Shown: in pieces, positions 1 through 13,800 of the stretch
Position numbering within the stretch: position 1 is the first letter of the stretch
Layout of the letters: each line of letters begins with the position of its first letter
DNA from: Aulostomus chinensis
Taxonomy: Eukaryota > Chordata > Actinopteri > Syngnathiformes > Aulostomidae
Assembly: GCA_037954235.1 (NCBI GenBank)
Contig: JBBMOA010000018.1
Span: 3,042,001 to 3,106,000, forward strand
Reading direction: 5' to 3'
Length of the DNA stretch: 64,000 nucleotides
Position numbers and translations under genes: made by a program
Notes under the pieces: model-generated
What the model saw: only the letters and a program-made list of their open reading frames with translations
Databases searched by the model: none
What the model was told of the DNA's origin: nothing

Positions 1-783
1 GTGAGAGAGATGGTTAGGATTGCAAGCAGTGTGTGTGTGTGTGTGAGCAGTAGCCTTTAGTGAGGAAGGAAAAGTTTTAAAGTTTGACATTTAAAAAAAA
101 AAAAAAAAGCAGCGCTCATGTTGTGTAATTAAGAGGTTCCCCGTGGAACGCTGGCTCACCTCGTTAATCAGCTGGAGTGAGGTGAGGATCTCTGACACAC
201 TCTGAGCTCCGTTTACCCGGCAACCGAAACCATGTGCTGCACTCGAGAGTGTGGAATCTGCAGAAAATACGTGAACGTGGGTTTAAAGTCCGGCTGAAGG
301 TCTGACGTTGAACCTCCCGGACTGTCGGGCTCCACTTGTGAGGGAAGATCTGAGTGTGAGAAGTGGAAAACGGGAACACATGAACGCCGATATAACAGCA
401 GCGGGGTTTCCATCATTGATTGATTAGGTGACTGTTTTCATGATTAGCTGTTGATTTGTTGAGCCTCGGAAATGTCAAGAAAACTTGGGGGGGGGAAAAA
501 GTTCATTTGCTTTTTCACGGGTGGCGTTTCAAACAGTTTCTTTTGTCCAGGTACCAATCTAAAACCAGGAAAGATCAATAACCTGTTGATCAATTAATGG
601 ATTGATTGTTGTCGTCCCTAAAAGCGACATGAGCAACTTTAATACAGGTGGAACATTTTAGTACCGGAATATTTAATCAGCAGGTATTGTGATCATTACA
701 TGCACATTACAGCCCTCGTGAGCGTCATTGATCACTTACAGTAATTGAATTATGCACTAAAAGCACACATGAATTTTCCTGTC

Positions 784-834
<51 letters not shown>

Positions 835-1046
835 CCTGTTATGACTCTGCTCATATGTGAGGCCAGTGTGGAGTAGTAACACGAGAGGAGTGACACGCTT
901 CACACACCATTAAACTAAACCTTCGCTCTACTCTTCCTCCTCTATTAACCCTTTAACCCTCCCATCAACCAATCTCTTTAATGCTCCAGATGACCCCACA
1001 TGCCAGCACCCTCTTAACCAGTTGCTCTCCTGTTTCCTCGTGTCAG
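1..1046 (+). other. eftud2: eftud2 intron, 3' part (entered from the left edge)
   Basis: No exon is visible here before the splice acceptor TGTCAG at 1041-1046. The stretch contains a short GT run near 31-45, a poly(A) run near 92-108, a GT microsatellite at 786-832, and at about 420-630 a sequence with the drifting TTGATCAATTAATGGATTG type of motif seen in a widespread fish repeat. A pyrimidine-rich tract at 920-960 and 1020-1046 leads into the acceptor. The upstream exons of eftud2 must lie left of the window. Confidence 0.7.
786..832. repeat. (GT)n microsatellite
   Basis: An uninterrupted TG dinucleotide array of about 23 units lies inside an eftud2 intron. Confidence 0.97.
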
Positions 1047-1173
1047 GAAGAAGCTGGGAGAGTTTTTCCAGACCAAGTATGACTGGGATCTGCTGGCCGC
1101 CAGGTCCATCTGGGCCTTTGGACCGGACACGACGGGGCCGAACATTCTTGTAGACGACACGCTGCCTTCTGAG
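1047..1173 (+). CDS. eftud2: eftud2 coding exon (first of seven in window): U5 snRNP 116-kDa GTPase, C-terminal third
   Basis: EFTUD2 (Snu114, U5-116K) is the EF-G/EF-2-like GTPase of the U5 snRNP. It regulates Brr2 and spliceosome activation and disassembly in the nucleus. This exon gives 42 codons including KLGEFFQTKYDWDLLAARSI and GPNILVDDTLPSE, which I recognise as the start of the EF-2 domain-IV-like region. It is bounded by acceptor TGTCAG and donor GTGAGC and carries one base of a split codon at its 5' end. All seven exons join in phase (127, 88, 119, 95, 154, 108 and 96 bp) to 261 residues plus stop, so about the last quarter of the roughly 972-residue family protein is present. The GTP-binding domain is outside the window. 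There is no sign of decay. Confidence 0.95.
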
Positions 1174-1857
1174 GTGAGCTGGGAAGGAAATGTGTTGTTC
1201 TAATTTAAGTAAAACGGCTGCAATTGTATACAACAACAGTTCGCCACTCAAGATCATCGTTGGGCTGCGTCGCTCTTTTTGTCTTTTCGCCATCATTTGG
1301 CCCCATGCGTGAATTGTTCTTACACACGTTGGGACTGGTTTTAACCCCCAGTTTGGTCCCCAGAGAGGAAACCAAGCCTGATGCCTACTCTGTAGCTCCT
1401 CCTTTCACAACAATAGTGGGTGACTGCCAGATACCAGATGTACACAATAGCTGGCGAGAGGCGTCAGAACGCCAGTGGTCTTCCTGTCTGTCAGAATATC
1501 AAGAGCTGGATTTTTACATCAAATGCATCATTTTTACTTTGACTCATCAGTATTTCTTTATCAATAACTAGTGAATATTTGTTTCAAAAAACACACTGTT
1601 TTGCATCCATGTTTGTTTCAGATTAGCATGAATGTGCATCTTGGTTAACGGACGCACAGTTACACCACTATAAGAGGCGGACCTCACGCCGTCATCACGA
1701 TCCGTGCTGTCGGATCTCATTTCCCAACTTTATATGCAAAAAAAAACAAACAAAAAACTGCAACAAACCCCAACCGTCCCAGCAGCTTAAAATGTTTGAC
1801 TCCAGCATCTCTCCATCAGCTGAGCAGCTAAACCTGACTGTTTGTGTTTGGTGGCAG
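1174..1857 (+). other. eftud2: eftud2 intron
   Basis: This 684-bp GT-AG intron runs from donor GTGAGC to acceptor GTGGCAG. Open frames inside it resemble nothing known, and no repeat stands out apart from A-rich stretches near 1740. Confidence 0.85.
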
Positions 1858-1945
1858 GTGGACAAGGCTCTGCTGGGCTCGGTCAAAGACAGCATTGTTC
1901 AAGGTTTCCAGTGGGGCACCAGGGAGGGGCCTCTGTGCGACGAGC
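1858..1945 (+). CDS. eftud2: eftud2 coding exon 2 of 7 in window
   Basis: This exon encodes 29 codons (VDKALLGSVKDSIVQGFQWG, then TREGPLCDE) plus the first base of a proline codon completed by the next exon. The WGTREGPLCDE stretch belongs to the EF-2-type domain IV of EFTUD2. The acceptor is GGCAG and the donor GTAAG. Where human EFTUD2 has Leu after the CDE, the spliced codon here reads CCC (Pro), judged from memory of the human protein. Confidence 0.95.
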
Positions 1946-2098
1946 GTAAGATCTCCCCTCATTTAGATCTGATTCTTCTCCTCCTCCTTCTCTTGGGAAT
2001 TTGCCCCAAGAAGGAAGACTACGGCACTAGGAAGATGTGTTTTCCTCACTGGTGTTGTTACCGTTACTGCGTAGCGTAACTAAGTCTTGTGCCCTCAG

Positions 2099-2217
2099 CC
2101 ATCAGGAATGTGAAGTTTAAGATCCTGGATGCAGTCATCGCTCAGGAGCCTCTGCACAGAGGAGGAGGTCAGGTGATCCCTACAGCCAGGAGAGTTGTGT
2201 ACTCCGCCTTCCTCATG
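2099..2217 (+). CDS. eftud2: eftud2 coding exon 3 of 7 in window
   Basis: Two bases complete the split Pro codon, followed by 39 codons reading IRNVKFKILDAVIAQEPLHR, then GGGQVIPTARRVVYSAFLM. The acceptor is CCTCAG and the donor GTGAGA. It continues domain IV. Confidence 0.95.
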
Positions 2218-2508
2218 GTGAGATCACCACCCACCCTCCCACTCATCCATCCCGCTCTCCTCCTCCTCATCTGCCATTAGCTCCTCCTTCCATCTTCACT
2301 TACTTTAATGTTCCATTACCTTGATTACAGTTGGGAATTCGCTGACGTGCGCTCGTTTTAATTGCGGTGCAACAACATTTTGGCCTCCTTCCTCGTCTCC
2401 TTTGACTCTTCACTATCATTATAATAAATCCACGGGTCACCTTTGCATGTGTGGCCACACGGCCTCTCTAGGCTTTTGTCCTCGGGCTCAGGCTCCCTTG
2501 TGTTGCAG

Positions 2509-2603
2509 GCTACTCCCAGATTGATGGAGCCGTACTACTTTGTGGAGGTTCAGGCTCCTGCTGATTGTGTCTCTGCTGTCTACACCGTGCTGGCCAGAAG
2601 GAG
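2509..2603 (+). CDS. eftud2: eftud2 coding exon 4 of 7 in window
   Basis: This exon encodes 31 codons (ATPRLMEPYYFVEVQAPADC, then VSAVYTVLARR) and two bases of an Arg codon. The EPYYFVEVQAP motif marks the start of the C-terminal EFG_C-like domain, equivalent to EF-2 domain V. The donor is GTTGGT, slightly off consensus. The following intron is only 88 bp (2604-2691). Confidence 0.95.
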
Positions 2604-2691
2604 GTTGGTCTCCGTCCTCATGTCTATCCTCAATATTCCTTCGTGTTTCAGTTTGAAAGTTTCTTTTTTTGACCCTCTTGTTGTCTGACAG

Positions 2692-2845
2692 GGGTCACGT
2701 CACCCAGGACGCACCTATTCCAGGGTCTCCCCTCTACACCATCAAGGCTTTCATCCCAGCCATTGACTCCTTCGGCTTTGAGACGGACCTTCGCACTCAC
2801 ACGCAGGGGCAGGCCTTCGCTCTGTCGGTGTTCCACCACTGGCAG
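2692..2845 (+). CDS. eftud2: eftud2 coding exon 5 of 7 in window
   Basis: One base completes Arg, then 51 codons follow, beginning GHVTQDAPIPGSPLYTIKAF and ending ALSVFHHWQ. This is the EFG_C-like domain, almost unchanged from mammals (Ala for Ser in QAFALSVF, from memory of the human protein). The acceptor is TGACAG and the donor GTAGGA. Confidence 0.95.
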
Positions 2846-5495
<2,650 letters not shown>

Positions 5496-5569
5496 TAGCT
5501 TTTACATCACTAGGTGTTCGGTGTGGTGAATTGGTGATATTTTAATATCCTGCGTTTGTTGCTCCGCAG

Positions 5570-5665
5570 GGTTTGAGCGAGGATGTGAGCATCAGCAAGT
5601 TCTTTGACGACCCCATGTTGTTGGAGCTGGCCAAACAGGACGTGGTGCTTAATTACCCCATGTGA
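5570..5665 (+). CDS. eftud2: eftud2 terminal coding exon (7 of 7)
   Basis: This exon encodes 31 codons, GLSEDVSISKFFDDPMLLEL then AKQDVVLNYPM, and a TGA stop at 5663-5665. The ending NYPM is the invariant C-terminus of vertebrate EFTUD2, which confirms the frame and the end of the gene. The acceptor is CTCCGCAG. Confidence 0.97.
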   Translation, partial: GLSEDVSISKFFDDPMLLELAKQDVVLNYPM

Positions 5666-6066
5666 GAGACGGTTAAAACGCACGAATTTCCACCAGTCAC
5701 TCACGCAAATCCTCTTCTTTCTTTTTTTTTTTGAAGGGTGTTTGGGGTCTAAAAATACAAATACAACAAACACAGATGGAGCAGAAAGTATTTTTACTTT
5801 TATCTCCGGTTTCCTATTGGGAATCAACAAGCAAGGATTAAAACGTGTGTAAAAAGAGGACATCAATATCAAAATCGCTGTCGCGTTAGTTTTTTTTCCC
5901 CTTTTAGTAAACATCTGTAATTGCTGAAATGTTTGAATCTTTTTTTTTTCTTTGTATAAAACTCATTATTTTTTAAGAATAAGGTCACCTGAAAGACTTT
6001 TTTTTTTTTTTTTTTTTAATGTCATCAATGTGGTGTATGTCTGAATAAAAGAATCCTTTGTAAGTG
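5666..6066 (+). other. eftud2: eftud2 3' UTR
   Basis: This AT-rich tail follows the stop and includes T-runs near 5719-5732, 5941-5949 and 5999-6017. It ends shortly after the poly(A) signal. The exact cleavage point is inferred at about 15-20 bases past the signal. Confidence 0.75.
6044..6049 (+). terminator. eftud2: Poly(A) signal of eftud2
   Basis: AATAAA lies 378 bases after the stop and is followed by a GT-rich stretch (GTAAGTGTCAG, then GAGTGTGTTTGGTGG) typical of a downstream cleavage-stimulation element. Confidence 0.8.
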
Positions 6067-8160
6067 TCAGTGACTGATTGGAGTGTGTTTGGTGGAGGTC
6101 CAGATGTAATTACTGTCAGGCTGGAGGGAAGTGGACTCCACACTGCGTCTGCGGGTCGAGAGCAGTGCAAACTTGCTGATGGTTTGAGTGACCGGTGTGT
6201 CTGCTTGTGCCTCCGTGTGGGCGGTGACGGATGGACAGGCTGCCGGATGGTTGGAGGCAGGCAGAGAGGAACTAAAGGTTACGCTTTCATGACTAAACTA
6301 AAAAAAAAAAAAGGGGGGGGGGATGATGCAACATCAGACGTGACATTGAAGCAACCAGGCTTTGCTTTTGACATCTGGAAACGATGCTTCTTCAGTCAGC
6401 ACACAAGTCTCCATTTACATTCATGCTTAGGAGAGGCTTCCAAACACATTCAGCTACACAAGTAGTTCTTTCTCACTCTGATTTAACACCTTTTTTTTTT
6501 TTTTTCACCGCTTTGGTGAAAACGTCACTGGCTCGACAAAATCAGTATCATTACTCATCGATTTCTTAAAGGGTGTCCAGATGTCCTGTCAATGTAGCAG
6601 CGGCCCTTGAAACTGCCTTCTCCTTTGTCTCTTGCTCCACAGTTGGCATTTCCCACCTTTTCTTATGTAAGATATTTTGTTGGCTTTCAACACTTTTTTT
6701 TTTTTTTTTTTTTGCTTCGAGTTGCAGAAACTGCTCAGGTATGGGACAGTCCAGCTCTTTATGGACTCCGAGCTGTCTTGGACCGAGCTCCCTTCAGCGT
6801 TTGCTCCTCTTTAATACATCCATTCTTTTTTTTTCTCTAGTTTTCACCTTACTACAGCTGTTTGCTGCAGTCAACGTGAACACGAGGCTGCAAATGTTCT
6901 TTTTCTGATGTCTTGTAATTTGTATTGTCATAATTAATCCGGCCACTAGATGGCATCTGTCACGTGAACGTCGGTCAATTTCATGTCTCATGTTTGCATC
7001 CTATGTGCGTGTTCTTACCGTGTGTGTCAGGATACACCTGAGCAACAACCTGCCGGTGAAAGAAATCGTATTATTGCCACTGATCTCTGAGCCAGAACGT
7101 CTCAAGCCTACAGTCACTTAGGGTATTAAATGTATACTGAATGCATCATCGCTCTAAAAAGCAGGGCTCGATGCCTCCCGATGATCCAGAAAACGGTTTG
7201 ATGTGTCTTGTCACACCTTTAGAGGATCCTGGTGTCCGAACGTCTCAGTCCATCATCTCTCAATGCTGACAACCCTCCCCCCCACAGCCCAGAACGTGAT
7301 GGAGAATGAGAGGGCAAGAGCGGGGACAGGAAAAGTCAAAGATGGCTTAAGCTGCTTCGACATTTGAACCGAATGTCAATCCTGTCCAACGAAACAAAGG
7401 GTTTGCTTTTTATTTCAGTGGACGTGGCTAGACAACGATGAGGGCCACTCTGCCCTTTTCAAACCAATTAAAGGAGGAGAAAAGATGGGAATTGCTGTTG
7501 AGCAAACCCTTGGTTTGCCATCTCGTATCCTCTCACCTCTGCTTTCTAACGGAATATGTTTGACTCTTGTCTGTGTTGAGCAAACGCCATGACCCCGTCA
7601 CTTGTCCATGTGCTGGCATGAGCAGGGATCGTGCCTGGCCCAAAGCGCCGAGACGGATGGCAGCAGTTCCTGCCGGTCTGAACACAAGACCCTGGAGCGC
7701 TTGTTACAATCTGTGGTCCCCGCGCTAAATATAGATGAGACTCTTTTGGTATAGGGTTGGTGAGGGGCACCCTCCTCCCGCTAGTAAGCCCTTTCCCTTT
7801 CCAGCTCCATCTGGTTCCAACCACTTCATCAGTCACCTTTTCCTGCGATGAATCTGTCATCAGCTCTTACCTCTCCTTGATCTCGCCCTGTCTCCCTGCA
7901 CCTCCACACCTCTCTGGCTCTGTCGTGTGTCTGTGACTCAATCACACTTGTCTCTTCCTGCTACCATCACCAGCAGAGCTTTCCCTGTAGAACACACGGC
8001 CCCAAGTGTGCGTCTGCGGGCGCCAAGTTGGTGCTTTAATAATAACCGTTAGCCCAGAGGTCGGTTCTACAGCTCAGGGATGGATCTATGAGATCAACAG
8101 TTCCCTGTTATGACCTCAAACCGTGTCTGAATGTTGTTTCACACTTAGGTTGCACACATG
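6066..8160. other. Intergenic, no gene seen
   Basis: Contents are an A-run and G-run near 6300-6321, T-runs near 6491 and 6693-6713, and the CTCF-like motif at 6943-6955. Open frames are short and resemble nothing known. Any retained higd1b gene could be expected in or after this interval, but none is recognisable. Confidence 0.6.
6943..6955 (+). promoter_or_regulatory. CTCF-like motif, forward orientation
   Basis: CCACTAGATGGCA fits the vertebrate CTCF core (CCASYAGRKGGCR) at every position. It lies about 0.9 kb past the eftud2 poly(A) signal. Occupancy cannot be judged from sequence. Confidence 0.5.
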
Positions 8161-8179
8161 AACTTGGACCTGTCCCCAA

Positions 8180-8720
8180 AAGACTTGAGACTCGACTTGG
8201 GCCTTCAGACCCGTGAACAATCTTTATTGGGCACCGTAATATTCAGGAGCTTTAGCTTGCTTCAGTTTAACGTTAGCTTGCATTAGCTTATCGTTAGCTT
8301 GTTACTAGCTTTGTGGGATGTTGACTTGATTTACTGGTGTTTGCTGAATATTTTTCAAAAGACGAATATTTTATTTTGAAGACGTTGCCATGATGAGCAC
8401 ATTTAAAACACATTCCCTCACCACACTCTGCTGGCTGATCTTAAACTGAAGGACAATACAGGGTGAGTTGGTAGAGCTACTAAATTTGCCAGTTAATTGA
8501 CAAATTTTGAGAAGGAAGGTCTTGAGACCTGACTTGGACTCGTCACAAAAGACTTGAGAGTTTACCTGAATTTGAGACCAAAGACTTTGGGACTTGAGGA
8601 GTGCTTTTTACCCCAAAAACCTGTGACCTGACTTTGACTTTTTCCTAAAAAAAGACTTGAGGCTCGACTTGAACTTGCAGGGAACAACTCGCGACCAACT
8701 CCGTGTCTTGAGATAAGTTT
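8180..8720. repeat. Degenerate ACTTGAG/GACTTGG minisatellite-like repeat
   Basis: Variants of ACTTGAGACTCGACTTGG recur at about 8184, 8521, 8551, 8592 and 8656, with spacing and sequence drift. A non-repeat stretch at about 8215-8515, which includes several TTAGCTT motifs, separates the first unit from the rest. I have seen similar GACTTGAGACTTGACTTGG repeats in fish genomes, but the family name is not known to me. Confidence 0.55.
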
Positions 8721-9727
8721 GAGGACGTGTCCTTCCAATTTCAGTGTCGAGAGCAACATTGTGTGTTATGACCCAACCGAGTTAGTAACTACAGAAACAC
8801 GGGGGCGTCATCACTGTCCAGGGGGTCCGTGACAATTCGAGGTCCAGCAAGGTCGTAGAGCTGTGAGCAGGCAGGGAAAAAAAGCAACTAAATACCACCA
8901 CATGACTGTGACTCCCGCACCCTCGGGCACCTGACGGACTCGCAATACTGAATCACTCCAATCAGAGAGATGTCACTGCCGTCCCCGGACTGATTTAGGC
9001 TGCGCCGCCGCCTGAGAGGGTGGCAGAGTTGAAGGGAGGTGGAGGAAATTATGAGCAACTTTACAACGATCAAGCTGCAAAGACAGTACCTGTCTCAATA
9101 TGCCAAATGAGCTATGAGTTCCCACGCTGGAGGCGGATCGTGACCTGACGCAGGCCCTCACGCACTGGGTTCTCTGGTAGGATTCTAATGGTGTCCACTG
9201 ATGCCTGGGCAGAAAAGGCAGGCATCACCCATTGAAGGATCCTTTGTTAACCACTCCTTGGAAAATGGGTGGTAGCCTTTATGGCCATGAAGAGTCGACG
9301 ACTTTCCGTCCAATTCTGTTAAACTCAACCTTTGTGGGCTCCAAAATACCAACCGATATCTAAAGGAAACTACACGTTTCCATTTGATGCCCTTTGTGTT
9401 TTCCATCCCAGTTTTCATGCTTTGTGTGACACTTTAAATGGCTTCAGTGTCTGAAAGCTGCTGTAGAAACTAGCGGCAAAAATTAATAGATTCAGTGTTC
9501 CTTCAAGCAAACATTTGCTGGATCCAGACTCTTAAGTAATAGGATTGGCTGCATTTTTTTTTTTGTGTGTCTTTCCTGGCAAAAAAGAGAAGTATTTGGG
9601 TTTTGGACTGTTGGATGGATTAAAAAAAGCAATTTGATCCCCTCACTGTGGACTGGGAGTTGTGATTAGCATGGATTTTCTTGACATTTCATTGTTCATC
9701 GGTTAATCAGAGAAAATAATCAGCGGA
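8721..9727. other. Intergenic, nothing recognised
   Basis: There is no coding similarity or strong repeat. Around 9670-9730 the AATCAGAGAAAATAATCAGC type of sequence resembles the drifting TTAATC motif repeat also hinted at near 600. Confidence 0.5.
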
Positions 9728-10292
9728 TTATCGTGACATTTCACCAAAAAGTGTCCTTGAATACCTTTTTCTCAAAGATTTTCCCCTCCCGCGTTGCTTC
9801 TTTCTGACTCCATTCTGCAGAAAAAAACCTGCCATGTTTAACAATAACAACAATAATTCAACAGTAATTCTACATTTTATTTAAAGGTGCTTTTAAGGAC
9901 TCTCCAGGTCACTGTACGGAACAATTTAGCTTGAGGCTGGCATTAGCTTAATGGCTACTTACAGGTGACAACCGCCTGCCCAGAAATCTCTCCAGAACAT
10001 TGTCCAGCGCATTCTAATCTCTCTGGTTTTATTCAGATAACATTTTTGAGAATTTGTAAAACAGACATTACTAAGCAGTTTTTGTCTTTTTTTTTTTTTC
10101 CTTCTCCTGTAGCTATTGTTAGCCGTTAGTTACTGTTAGCTTCAAGCTACATGTACACGGCTGGCTCTTTCTGCATTCTGGAGTCACCAAGAAGGGATGC
10201 AAGGGCGTAACAAACCCATCTAAACGTCACTTGTTTGCGGGCGCTTGCTGGCTAAATAGACTTTTTTGGGGGAGGTGTCACTCTAAACAATC
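9728..10292. repeat. Fold-back (hairpin) interspersed repeat, copy 1
   Basis: The outer ends are ACCAAAAAGTGT on the left and, on the right, CTTTTTTGGGGGAGG, their approximate inverse. Inner arms are TTGCTTCTTTCTGACTCCATT with CTGCAGAA (left) and GCATTCTGGAGTCACCAAGA (right), again in inverse orientation, and the TAGCTTGAGGCT and TTAGCTTCAAGCTA segments flank the centre. There is no open frame for a transposase. It is related to copies at about 15340 and 19936. The limits are approximate. Confidence 0.6.
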
Positions 10293-10557
10293 ATTAGTTG
10301 CAGTCTCAAAAGAACGAATCGCTGAAAGTAACGATGCAGGAATGTGACACAGCAGAGTCAGACCAAAGAAACACATACGATAGATGTTGAACTCAAGAAA
10401 TTCCAGCTGAAAATATTAAATTGTTATAAAAGTTGATTAAAAAAAAGCCATGTTAGCAATTATTAATGCTGGGCTTCAACATAAATTCATTTCACAACGG
10501 TCATTTATTTGCTCCAAACACTAAACTGATGGGTTTTTTTCTTTCCACTTTGTTGTT

Positions 10558-10868
10558 CAGCAGATGTTCCTGAACCTTGGATGTGTGACCTATCGGGTGC
10601 GCGCACTGTCAAAGACGCGTACGCGCAACATCCCGCTGTACCGCTCCTGCAAAGACGGGGACGGCCAGCTTTCAGTCAGGAAACCCAGCTGTCACTCAAC
10701 CAGGACTCCCCCCCGGTTCGTCCACGGCGGCGGAAAAACCAGGTCCTGATAAATACGAGCCACCGCTGGATGTGTCGGTGGTCCTCCGGTGATCAACAGC
10801 TCGGCAACTCCGCTGTCCACTCCTCCTGCGGGGGAAGAAGAGGATGAGAGACCCGCAAGACGACACCG
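10558..10868 (+). other. CpG-rich open-frame segment, candidate exon, decayed exon or CpG-island promoter (unrecognised)
   Basis: A pyrimidine tract ending TTGTTCAG at about 10560 looks like a splice acceptor. It is followed by 300 bases much richer in CpG than the surroundings (for example GCGCGCAC, ACGCGTACGCGC). One frame is open from 10561 to a stop at 10847 and reads in part SPPVRPRRRKNQ. Protein-like stretches also continue in the other two frames (PDKYEPPLDVSVV near 10745, PPVINSSATPLSTPP near 10783), as expected either from chance in GC-rich DNA or from a frameshifted, decayed exon. An AATAAA near 11190 followed by A-rich DNA lies downstream. I recognise no family. A non-coding first exon or CpG promoter for gjc1 is an alternative. 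Confidence 0.3.
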
Positions 10869-13800
10869 GAGCCAACTGGCACATGTGAGCGACTCACATT
10901 AGCGAATTATCGAGCCGGGAGAAGAGATATGAACAAAACAGCTCCTCAGATTTGGCTTTAATCAGCCGATGCGTTTGTGCTTGGCAGCGGAGAAGCTCCA
11001 TTCCGTGCCAAAATGACCCGACTATTGTCTAGCATCGCTTTAACGGAATGGGCCCTCAGGAATTTTGGCACCGGTTTTACGCAGCAGACTACATAGTTCA
11101 ACCGTCGTTCCTCGATCGGGAGGCAGAATAGTGTCGCTGACATGGAAAAGAAATGCCCGCACATCTCCTAGTCTGACGCTCTTGAAGATGAAATAAAAAC
11201 AAACAAACAAACAACAAAAAACAACACAACAACAACAACCGTCAAACACCCCTGCCGGTTCCCTCCCGAGACGTGGGGAGCAGATATTCAACGGCAAGGA
11301 TTCAAGTTTGGACCCCAGCAAGTCCAAAACGACCTTCCCCGCCCAAGACAAAGATCATCTTATATCTTAAGGCATCCTCACAGACTCGCATAGCGGTAAG
11401 AATCCAACCAGAAAATATGGCATTTATTTACATTTGTTTTTTTGTGTGTGTGTGTGTGTGTGATAATGTTTTGTTTTTGGGGTTTTTTTTGGGGGGGGGG
11501 GGGTGTCACGGACGCACCATTTGGCACCAAAACGCGCAGAAGATGGTTGAATCTCGGGTGGTTTAATTACGAGTTCAGAGTGGGTTTATACCTCATTTTT
11601 AAGAGCACAACTTGGTTGAGGCCAGCAACAAGAGCTCAACTTCTCTGTTAAAACGGGCTTTTTGCATGTGTGTGTGTGGATGGTGATGGTGGTGGTGGTG
11701 GTGGGAGGGAGGGGGGTGGTGCAGCTGTAGCTTCTTTATTAACATTAGGAGTTAATTTGGAGATTCCAGTCCGTTTCAATGCAGTTTCAGCTTTTCCTTC
11801 CAGTGTTTGAGGCTGAATCCCCCTCATCTTTTGTTCTCCAGTCACTTCAGTAGGTTTGTGTATGGGCGGTGCAGGGGTTCTCCTCAGGGCTTGGTTACAG
11901 TGGTGTAAACACACGCAGGCTTTGTAATCATTTTTTTATCGGTAAACTCTTGAGATTAATTAAATAAAACAACAACAACAACAACAAAAAGAATGTTCTG
12001 CGCAAGTGAAGCTTTGCCAGGGAATTTTGGATTTTTTGGAGGGTTTGTGGTGGAGTGATTGGTGGTGAATCCTTTAAATACTTCAATTCAAGGGAGTGAC
12101 TGCAGTTGAGCAGTTATTGCAGTTGGAGTGAACGTAAAAAAGCCGGCGACCTGCTCAGTTTCCTTGCTTGGAGCCAAACGTTTGCTAAAAGAGAGACAAA
12201 AAAAGAAGAAGAAAAAAAAGTGGATTCTGTGAATGTGTTTGATGCGAAAGCTCATTTACATCAGCGACAAATACTTTTATTATATAAATTAAATAAAGTC
12301 ATAATTTAGGGATAAAATGTCAAAGTTGTGAGATATAAAGTTGAAATTTTGAAACAAAAAGAGGAAATCACTACATGTAATACTGCTTTTTCTTTATCCC
12401 ATTTAAAAAAAAAAAAAAAAACATTGTTACCATTGGAATATTTTTATCATCAAAGAAAAAAAAAAATTTTCCCCTGGCAGAAATGGGCTTCTATAGCACT
12501 CGGAACATCCGCTAGGATTTTCATTTTATTACAGAACTCGCGTCTTTCACGCCTTGTTAATTAAAGTTCTACTGGTGTGACAGCCTCTCGTCCTGGCGCA
12601 CATTCAGGGTTCGTCCCGTCGTTCCTAAAGTCAGCATCTCACAATGAGGAGCGACCGCCGGTCAGAGAGGTGAACCTGGGAGCGGCGGCACCTTATTCAC
12701 AACGTGAAACCCTCTCACTGAGCTGAACGCCTTGAAAATACACCACACGTGCGGATTATTTCGTCGGCGCCACATCAGCGACGGCTCAAACAGGAGCTGC
12801 CATGATGCTGATTCTCCGCTCTGCTCCATGAGAACCTCAGCCACATGCAAAGCGATGGATTTTGGTTGTGTTGGAAGGTGCTAGCGAGTGATGGATGCTA
12901 TCGTGAACATATGGATGCTATCATATTCGCTGAGAATTTATTCTCTGGTGAGCTGCCAGCTGAAGCATAACTGCCTCCCTTTGCCCTCCACTCATCATCA
13001 TCCTCTTTATTTTCATCCAGTAAGTGTGCTTTTGGCATTTCGCAGCCTCCCGTACTGTAAATTTCATGAACTGTAGGTGATTCTGCGAGGTCGTCCATCT
13101 CTGTCGCCCTTGTAACCCCACCCACCTTGTTAACCCCGCATCCCTCCAGGAGAGAACCTGCACCAGAGGGGGGTGGAGGAGGGTGGGGGTGGGAGGGGGC
13201 TCGACCCCAGTGCACCGAGAGGGATGAGGTGCAGATGTGGTGTGGCAGCAAAGAAATGGCCCATCACTGGAGTTAGCGGGGCGACCAGAGAGTCCTGGTT
13301 TCCTCTAGAAAAACCAGCATTTCTGTATTATTTCACGGTGGAGGAGAACCATTCATCGCACTACAGCTCATGACTCGGCAGACACGAGAGATAAATTGCG
13401 CGTAGATGTTTATTAAATGATCAGACGATGCTATAGAAATGTCTAAGAGGTATTTTTCATCGCTGAAATATATATAGATGGCCGTCTTTGCAAGTGCCAT
13501 TTTTTAATTTAATTTTTTAAAAAATTTGGAGCCAAGAAGAGGTGCCAGAAATGTTCTTTTGACGAGACGATCGCAAGACTGACAGCGCTGACCGCCAGCT
13601 GTTCAGTAAATTAGTGTGGATGTGTGGTGAAAATATAAAAAAAATACGTACAGGCTAAAAAGTAAAAGAGTCCAAACTTCAAGTCCGCTTGAAGTGCCAA
13701 AAGTTTCGAGCACATCAGACATCCGGAGAACACGACCACTGGTTTGGTTGGTTCCTTGTCCCTGGACTCTCAAACTGAAGGCCAGGAACCTGCTCCACCG

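Noticed and set aside
1224..1571. A 115-codon plus-strand open frame
   Set aside because: It lies inside an eftud2 intron bounded by good splice sites and has no recognisable domain, so it is a chance frame.
13160..13172. GCACCAGAGGGGG as a CTCF motif
   Set aside because: Two core mismatches within a G-rich run make chance the better explanation.
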